Source: Desulfobacterales bacterium (lineage in GTDB: Bacteria > Desulfobacterota > Desulfobacteria > Desulfobacterales > UBA11574). From it: a stretch of DNA of 11,566 bases. Within the stretch, counting starts at the first letter, position 1. Every line of letters starts with the position of its first letter. The position numbers and the translations under genes are program-made. Of this stretch, positions 7,854-11,566 are shown piece after piece. The DNA lies in the NCBI GenBank assembly GCA_030601485.1, contig JAUVTO010000040.1, positions 1 to 11,566 on the forward strand. Reading direction: 5' to 3'. A model generated the notes under the pieces. It worked only from the letters and a program-made list of their open reading frames with translations. It was not told where the DNA came from and made no database searches.

Positions 7854-8505
7854 TTTAGATCTGAATCAAATAGTTGTAATGATCGTTCCGCTGCTTTTCG
7901 CCGTAACCATTCATGAGGTGGCACACGGCTATATAGCGCTTCGTAGGGGTGATAATACCGCGCTTTTAGCCGGAAGGCTGACCTTAAACCCAATCAAACA
8001 TCTGGATTTTGTAGGGTCGTTACTTCTACCGCTTATATTGCACTTAACAGCATCACCGATCATTTTTGGTTATGCCAAGCCTGTACCGGTTAACTTTTCC
8101 AATTTTCGTGATTACCGCAAAAGTACTATTTATGTGGCATCGGCCGGTGTTCTGGCTAATTTCACCCTGGCCATTGTTTCCGGAGTGCTGTTTCAAGCCA
8201 TTGCCCATTTTCAATGGTTATGGAATGGGTCCATATTCAAACCCTTTATCATGGATTTCTACCATATGCTTTTTTACAGCGTGGTGATTAATCTGGTTCT
8301 TGCAATATTCAACCTGATCCCGATCCCGCCTTTGGACGGAAGCAAAATACTCGCTATGTTCCTGCCGGCTGGGCTAAGGCTGCATTATGCCCGTATGGAA
8401 CGATTCGGCATGATAATAATTATTTTCTTGCTTCTAACAAATCTTGTCGGTAAATTTATGTCATTTTTTTTGACCCCCATTTTAAATATTCTGATAGGAA
8501 GGTAG
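7843..8505 (+). CDS. Short site-2-type zinc metalloprotease (peptidase M50 family)
   Basis: This 220-residue integral membrane protein belongs to the compact, PDZ-less M50 group. The zinc-binding HExxH lies in the first helix (H24-E25-V-A-H28, in TIHEVAHGYIALRRGD). It is followed by AGRLTLNPIKHLDFVGS (43-59), a conserved block in which the commonly seen proline after LD is phenylalanine here. GYAKPVPVN (76-84) comes next, and the third metal ligand is D165 in the NLIPIPPLDG block (157-166). Hydrophobic segments occur near 10-30, 55-75, 95-120, 140-165 and 185-215. Such proteases cleave membrane-bound substrates within the bilayer, but no substrate is suggested here. The ATG start overlaps the end of the fusion gene by 11 bases in a different frame, implying translational coupling. 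An aaagg lies just before it. A 45-base gap leads to trpS, and this protease-trpS-scpA-scpB order is common in related bacteria. Confidence 0.92.
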   Translation: MFANLDLNQIVVMIVPLLFAVTIHEVAHGYIALRRGDNTALLAGRLTLNPIKHLDFVGSLLLPLILHLTASPIIFGYAKPVPVNFSNFRDYRKSTIYVASAGVLANFTLAIVSGVLFQAIAHFQWLWNGSIFKPFIMDFYHMLFYSVVINLVLAIFNLIPIPPLDGSKILAMFLPAGLRLHYARMERFGMIIIIFLLLTNLVGKFMSFFLTPILNILIGR

Positions 8506-8550
8506 TCGGATGTTGGAATTGTATATTGAAAATTGCACAGGAGATTCTAT

Positions 8551-9537
8551 ATGGCCGAAAAAAAGAGAATACTCAGCGGAATGCGTCCTACAGGACCCCT
8601 TCACCTTGGAAATCTACACGGCGCCCTTGCAAACTGGGTAAAGATGCAGGAACAGTATGACTGTTTTTTCTTTATCGCCGACTGGCACGCCTTAACCAGC
8701 GATTATGAAAATACCGGCTTTATTTCGGGATATATTCGCGATATGTTAATAGACTGGTTGAGCGCAGGGCTTTCGCCTGAGAAAAGCACCCTTTTTATCC
8801 AATCACATATCAAAGAACATGCGGAACTCTTTCTTATCCTTTCCATGATAACACCGGTGCCGTGGCTGGAGCGAAACCCCACTTACAAAGATCAGATTGT
8901 TCAGCTCAGCAATAAAGACCTTTCCACCTTTGGTTTTCTCGGATATCCGGTGTTACAGGCGGCCGATATTATCATATATAAAGCCCACGGGGTCCCTGTT
9001 GGCGTGGATCAGGTTCCCCATGTTGAAATTACGCGGGAAATCGCCAGAAGATTCAACTATTTTTACGGTAACGTATTTCCGGAACCAGAATCGATTTTGA
9101 CCGAAACACCCAAAATACTCGGCATTGACCGCCGTAAAATGAGCAAAAGTTATAATAACGCCATCTATTTTTCAGACAGCCCTGATAAAATAGCCGCCAG
9201 TGTATCCAAAATGCTGACCGATCCCCAACGCGCCAGGAAAAGCGATCCCGGCGATCCTGATGTATGCAATGTCTACGAATTTCACAAGTTTTACAGTGAC
9301 AGTAAAACCGTGGACAGAATAAACAAAGAATGTCGCACCGCCGAAATCGGATGTGTTGAATGCAAGAAAATAATGGCTCAAAATCTCATAAAAGCTTTAG
9401 AGCCCATGCGTGAAAAAAGAGAATATTACGAAGCACGGCCACAACTTGTCGACGATATCATTACGGACGGATGCGATAAAGCACGGCGTGTTGCGCGCCG
9501 GACCATGGCAGAAGTTAGAGAGGCTGTAAACCTATAG
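8551..9537 (+). CDS. trpS: Tryptophanyl-tRNA synthetase
   Basis: This 328-residue class I synthetase attaches tryptophan to tRNA-Trp, and the length is typical for the compact bacterial form. The Rossmann-fold HIGH-type signature is HLGN at residues 18-21, within SGMRPTGPLHLGNLHGALANW. FIADWHALT (41-49), LQAADIIIYKAHGVPVGVDQ (135-154) with HVEITREIARRFN, and the KMSKS loop (196-200, in DRRKMSKSYNNAI) are all intact. I chose ATG at 8551 because caggaga sits 6-7 bases upstream. A TTG at 8533 is in frame but would add six unconserved residues and bury the ribosome site inside the gene. Downstream, 73 bases containing small repeats separate it from scpA. Nothing in the leader resembles a T-box or trp attenuator. 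Confidence 0.97.
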   Translation: MAEKKRILSGMRPTGPLHLGNLHGALANWVKMQEQYDCFFFIADWHALTSDYENTGFISGYIRDMLIDWLSAGLSPEKSTLFIQSHIKEHAELFLILSMITPVPWLERNPTYKDQIVQLSNKDLSTFGFLGYPVLQAADIIIYKAHGVPVGVDQVPHVEITREIARRFNYFYGNVFPEPESILTETPKILGIDRRKMSKSYNNAIYFSDSPDKIAASVSKMLTDPQRARKSDPGDPDVCNVYEFHKFYSDSKTVDRINKECRTAEIGCVECKKIMAQNLIKALEPMREKREYYEARPQLVDDIITDGCDKARRVARRTMAEVREAVNL

Positions 9538-9540
9538 TGC

Positions 9541-9590
9541 ATTGACTATTGATTATTGAAGATTGACTATTGTCGATAACTTCCTTCAAT
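9541..9590. repeat. Short direct and inverted repeats between trpS and scpA
   Basis: Two identical 11-base copies of attgactattg lie at 9541-9551 and 9562-9572, with a degenerate copy (attgattattg) between them. This gives a roughly 10-base periodic array, with attgaag (9555-9561) complementary to cttcaat (9584-9590). The array occupies most of the trpS-scpA gap. It leaves no Shine-Dalgarno sequence visible before the scpA ATG. It may be a relic of a repeat element or a small regulatory structure; its function is unknown. Confidence 0.5.
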
Positions 9591-9610
9591 CCTAATATCC
9601 GTTATCCATC

Positions 9611-10327
9611 ATGACACCTGATGAATGTTATCAAGTACAGCTCGAAAATATCTTTGAAGGTCCCATGGATCTTTTGGTTCACCTTATTAAAAAACATGAG
9701 GTTGACATCTATGATATTCCCATTGCTTTGATAACGGAACAGTATCTGGAATATTTAGAGTGGATGAAAGCCATGAACATAGATGTGGCCGGGGAATTTC
9801 TAGTGTTGGCATCCACCCTGACTCAGATAAAGTCAAAGATGCTCCTTCCGGCCCAAGAAGACGATGATGAAGACGAAGACCCCCGCCTTGAAATTATCAG
9901 GCCCCTTGAGGAATACCTCCGTATAAAGTCAGCAGCCGAAAAGCTGGCTCAAAGGGATCTTCTGGGGGAAGATACCTTTGTTAGAATTCCGGGTCAGGAA
10001 GATTATTTGCTTAACCGGGAGGAAGCGGTCATAGATGTCGGGCTGTTTGAGCTAATCGATGCGTTCCAAAAAATATTTGAAAAAATAAGCCCCATTGGCC
10101 GGATGGAGATTAATGCCGACACCATTACTGTCAGAGACAGAATCGTTCAGATAGTGGACATTTTTGAAGCCAGAGGATCGGTAACCTTTGATGAGCTGTT
10201 TTCCAAAAATGCTGATAAAAGCGAGGTGATTGTGACATTTCTTGCAATTCTTGAAATGGTCAAGCTTTCACTGATTCGGGTTGCCCAGCATACCCGGACC
10301 GGCATTATCAGACTCTTTTATTTATGA
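9611..10327 (+). CDS. scpA: Segregation and condensation protein A (kleisin subunit of SMC complex)
   Basis: This 238-residue ScpA kleisin bridges the SMC head domains and binds ScpB, helping to compact and separate replicated chromosomes. The N-terminal helical domain is clear (residues 8-50: YQVQLENIFEGPMDLLVHLI, then KKHEVDIYDIPIALITEQYLEYLE). The AGEFLVLASTLTQIKSKMLLP block (60-80) follows, then an acidic run at 83-90 (EDDDEDED) that begins the flexible middle. The C-terminal winged helix is at about 165-238 (ITVRDRIVQIVDIF; VIVTFLAILEMVKLSLIRV). Start ATG 9611 gives a full-length N terminus but has no recognisable Shine-Dalgarno sequence. The TGA stop at 10325-10327 is also the first three bases of the MITE-like element, so the present C terminus (IIRLFYL) is defined by that element's edge. 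It is followed by scpB 156 bases later. Confidence 0.95.
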   Translation: MTPDECYQVQLENIFEGPMDLLVHLIKKHEVDIYDIPIALITEQYLEYLEWMKAMNIDVAGEFLVLASTLTQIKSKMLLPAQEDDDEDEDPRLEIIRPLEEYLRIKSAAEKLAQRDLLGEDTFVRIPGQEDYLLNREEAVIDVGLFELIDAFQKIFEKISPIGRMEINADTITVRDRIVQIVDIFEARGSVTFDELFSKNADKSEVIVTFLAILEMVKLSLIRVAQHTRTGIIRLFYL

Positions 10328-10477
10328 TGGCTTCGTAAAAAGTCCAACTTCTGCGTTGCGCTTCATTCCTCGTCACTGCGACGTACTATATGTACGTCTC
10401 ATTCCTCGGAATTTGCGCGCCTTGAATTTGGAGCTTTTTACTTTGCCATCAAAATCTGACTTTTTACGAATTCATCA
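10325..10477 (+). mobile_element. MITE-like palindromic element, copy 2, between scpA and scpB
   Basis: The core 10325-10469 is 140/145 identical to the reverse complement of 4786-4930. The ends form 20-base terminal inverted repeats, 10325-10344 and 10458-10477, matching at 18 of 20 positions (tgatg..ttcgtaaaaagtc). The left end can also pair imperfectly with an internal segment, 10430-10450, so two alternative hairpins are possible. The centre has a perfect 7-base stem with a 5-base loop (10380-10398, gacgtac-tatat-gtacgtc). There is no internal gene. The element begins with the scpA stop codon and ends 6 bases before the scpB ATG, filling essentially the whole intergenic space. Confidence 0.87.
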
Positions 10478-10483
10478 TTTATA

Positions 10484-11026
10484 ATGGAAGAAATAAAAAA
10501 CATTATTGAAAGTCTTTTGTTTGTGGCCGGGGAACCACTTACGATTGACCACATTAATAATATACTCATCCAGGCCGAAAAAAAAGAGATCCGAAACTCA
10601 CTTTCCGAGCTCTCAAAAGAATATGAAGACCGCAAAGGGGGTTTCTATTTACGGGAAGTCGCCGGCGGCTACCAAATCCGCACCCGGCCCGAATACAGGG
10701 AATGGATCAAACGCTTAATCCAGCCCAAAGCGCTGCGTCTCTCCAAGGCCGCTTTGGAGACTCTGGCAATCATTGCATACAAACAGCCGATCATTCGCAG
10801 CGATATAGAACATGTCCGGGGAGTTAACTGCGGCGGAATCCTTCGCATGCTGCTTGAGCGAAGGCTGATTCGGGTTCTGGGGAAAAAGGAAATTCCCGGC
10901 CGGCCCCTTATTTATGCAACAACAAAGCAATTTCTTGAAGTATTCGATCTCAAGGATCTGAAAGACCTCCCCACTCCGGAGGAAATTAAAAGTCTCGGAG
11001 AAGCACCCTCGGAGCATATGGGATAA
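10484..11026 (+). CDS. scpB: Segregation and condensation protein B (kite subunit of SMC complex)
   Basis: This 180-residue ScpB dimerises and binds the ScpA kleisin in the SMC-ScpAB condensin. Two winged-helix domains are visible. The first is at residues 1-75 (MEEIKNIIESLLFVAGEPLT opening; GGFYLREVAGGYQIRTRPEY). The second is at about 86-155 (LSKAALETLAIIAYKQPIIR; GVNCGGILRMLLERRLIRVLG; GRPLIYATTKQFLEVFDL), carrying the most conserved ScpB signatures. The C-terminal tail (DLPTPEEIKSLGEAPSEHMG) is short. Start ATG at 10484 matches the family's normal N terminus. The 5' region is AT-rich with no Shine-Dalgarno motif, and it consists of the end of the MITE-like element plus 6 bases. Translation may therefore be weak, leaderless-like or dependent on structure. 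It is the last gene of the plus-strand cluster before the HU/IHF promoter. Confidence 0.95.
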   Translation: MEEIKNIIESLLFVAGEPLTIDHINNILIQAEKKEIRNSLSELSKEYEDRKGGFYLREVAGGYQIRTRPEYREWIKRLIQPKALRLSKAALETLAIIAYKQPIIRSDIEHVRGVNCGGILRMLLERRLIRVLGKKEIPGRPLIYATTKQFLEVFDLKDLKDLPTPEEIKSLGEAPSEHMG

Positions 11027-11055
11027 CCAACTGTTTTGAAAATATAAAAAAGTGC

Positions 11056-11085
11056 TTGACTTGGAAGTAATTAACACTCTATATA
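11056..11085 (+). promoter_or_regulatory. Sigma-70-type promoter after scpB, likely for the HU/IHF gene
   Basis: TTGACT (11056-11061) is followed after 18 bases by TATATA (11080-11085), overlapping an equally good TATAAA at 11082-11087. The surroundings are AT-rich with an A-run just upstream (aatataaaaaa). It points towards the HU/IHF-type gene and predicts a leader of roughly 240 bases. No other promoter in this gap looks as good. Assignment is by motif only. Confidence 0.55.
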
Positions 11086-11163
11086 AATAATAAATATGCT
11101 TCATTAGGTAAAATGTAATTCATTATATTATAACACATTTTTGCTTTTCATTAAAAATAAGAG

Positions 11164-11234
11164 ACCTTCGAAAAATGTTTCCCGCTTTTGCCGGGATTCA
11201 AGGCCAAGAAAAGCGAAAAATCGAGACCTTTGAA
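11164..11234. repeat. Second palindromic intergenic repeat, copy B, in the HU/IHF leader
   Basis: ccgggattcaaggccaag (11191-11208) matches 5053-5070 at 17 of 18 positions, and accttcgaaaaatgtt (from 11164) resembles acctttgaagaacgtt (from 4999). The downstream aagcgaaaaa also parallels aggcgaaaat at copy A. A second gagacctttgaa at 11223-11234 repeats the 11161-11172 opening (gagaccttcgaa), flanking the unit as direct repeats 62 bases apart. Copy B lacks the strong 11-base stem of copy A and looks shortened or decayed. If the upstream promoter is used, this repeat would be transcribed in the leader. Confidence 0.5.
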
Positions 11235-11332
11235 TTATTCACTTTATTCAAATCAACATTCAGTAAAAACAACGGGTTGCAAACTTTAAATATTCGAAAT
11301 TGGCTATTATTCAAAGTTCTTAAGGAGCTTAT

Positions 11333-11566
11333 ATGAACAGATCAGACTTGGTTAATAAACTAAAAGATAAAGCAGCTATCAGCAAAAAAGACGCCGCAGA
11401 AGTGGTTGATACCTTTTTCGATGAAATAACGGAAACCCTTGTAAAAGGTGAACGGGTTGAAATCAGGGGATTCGGCAGTTTTACTGTTAAAAATTATAAG
11501 CCGTATGTCGGCCGAAATCCTAAAACCGGCGAACAAATTAATGTATCTTCCAAAAAACTACCTTTC
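11333..11566 (+). CDS. HU/IHF-family nucleoid DNA-binding protein, N-terminal 78 residues (runs off right edge)
   Basis: From ATG at 11333, preceded by aaggag with 5-base spacing, 78 codons are open to the window end. DNABII proteins are usually 90-105 residues, so only the C-terminal tail is missing. The N terminus (MNRSDLVNKLKDKAAISKKD) forms the two dimerisation helices. The signature GFGSFTVKNYKPYVGRNPKT (about residues 47-66) includes the beta arm with the R-N-P tip (R62-N63-P64) that inserts into the DNA minor groove and bends it. VEIRGFGSF and the GRNPKTGE run fit both HU and IHF subunits. The partial sequence does not decide which, though the family as a whole is certain. Such proteins compact and bend chromosomal DNA, a role that fits beside the condensin genes scpA and scpB. 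It appears to have its own promoter. Confidence 0.93.
   Translation, partial: MNRSDLVNKLKDKAAISKKDAAEVVDTFFDEITETLVKGERVEIRGFGSFTVKNYKPYVGRNPKTGEQINVSSKKLPF

Larger units (their letters stand above)
11027..11332. other. Intergenic region between scpB and the HU/IHF gene
   Basis: These 306 bases hold the promoter at 11056-11085 and the diverged repeat at 11164-11234. The rest is AT-rich, with no supported open reading frame, tRNA or clear intrinsic terminator for the scpB transcript. The final bases carry the ribosome binding site aaggag at 11322-11327 for the next gene. Confidence 0.65.

Noticed and set aside
8533..8550. TTG start giving a six-residue longer TrpS
   Set aside because: The caggaga ribosome site lies inside this extension and is correctly spaced for the ATG at 8551.
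10281..10484. A 67-codon plus-strand frame spanning the scpA end and the repeat element
   Set aside because: It consists mainly of element sequence read through by chance. It has no ribosome site and overlaps the scpA end in another frame.

Overview
The window looks like chromosomal housekeeping DNA from a Gram-negative, strictly bacterial genome of moderate GC content. It most resembles an anaerobic Desulfobacterota (Desulfobacterales-like, the former Deltaproteobacteria). This placement is inferred from three things: a long DHH-CBS-nucleotidyltransferase fusion, the gene orders (lysS next to lolC/E; M50 protease-trpS-scpA-scpB), and abundant short palindromic intergenic repeats. It is not proven by a marker gene.

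Left half, minus strand, read from 4645 down to 1: a pilC/gspF-type inner-membrane platform protein for type IV pili or type II secretion, a six-helix membrane histidine kinase of PilS-like layout, lysyl-tRNA synthetase (lysS), and the first 92 codons of a LolC/LolE lipoprotein-release permease that runs off the left edge. The 215-base lysS-lol gap holds a large inverted repeat built from short 'ctaaagt' units.

Centre, 4646-5183: a divergent intergenic region of about 540 bases that is mostly repeats: one copy of a 145-base MITE-like element, then a second palindromic repeat family.

Right half, plus strand, 5184-11026: a compact co-directional cluster. It encodes a DHH phosphoesterase-CBS-CBS-tRNA nucleotidyltransferase fusion (RNA turnover and tRNA 3'-end maintenance), a short M50 site-2-type protease overlapping it by 11 bases, tryptophanyl-tRNA synthetase (trpS), and the two condensin accessory subunits scpA and scpB. 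The second, inverted copy of the 145-base element sits exactly between scpA and scpB. Its terminal TGA is the scpA stop codon, and it ends only a few bases before the scpB start. After scpB comes a gap of about 300 bases with a sigma-70-like promoter and a diverged copy of the second repeat family. Then a truncated HU/IHF-type DNA-binding protein runs off the right edge.

The functional themes are chromosome organisation (ScpA, ScpB, HU/IHF), translation (LysS, TrpS, CCA/A addition) and envelope biogenesis (Lol, PilC, PilS-like kinase, M50 protease). I found no convincing undescribed multi-gene system, CRISPR array, prophage or RNA gene. The most notable signals are the non-autonomous repeat element that reshapes the scpA-scpB junction and the multi-domain RNA-processing fusion.
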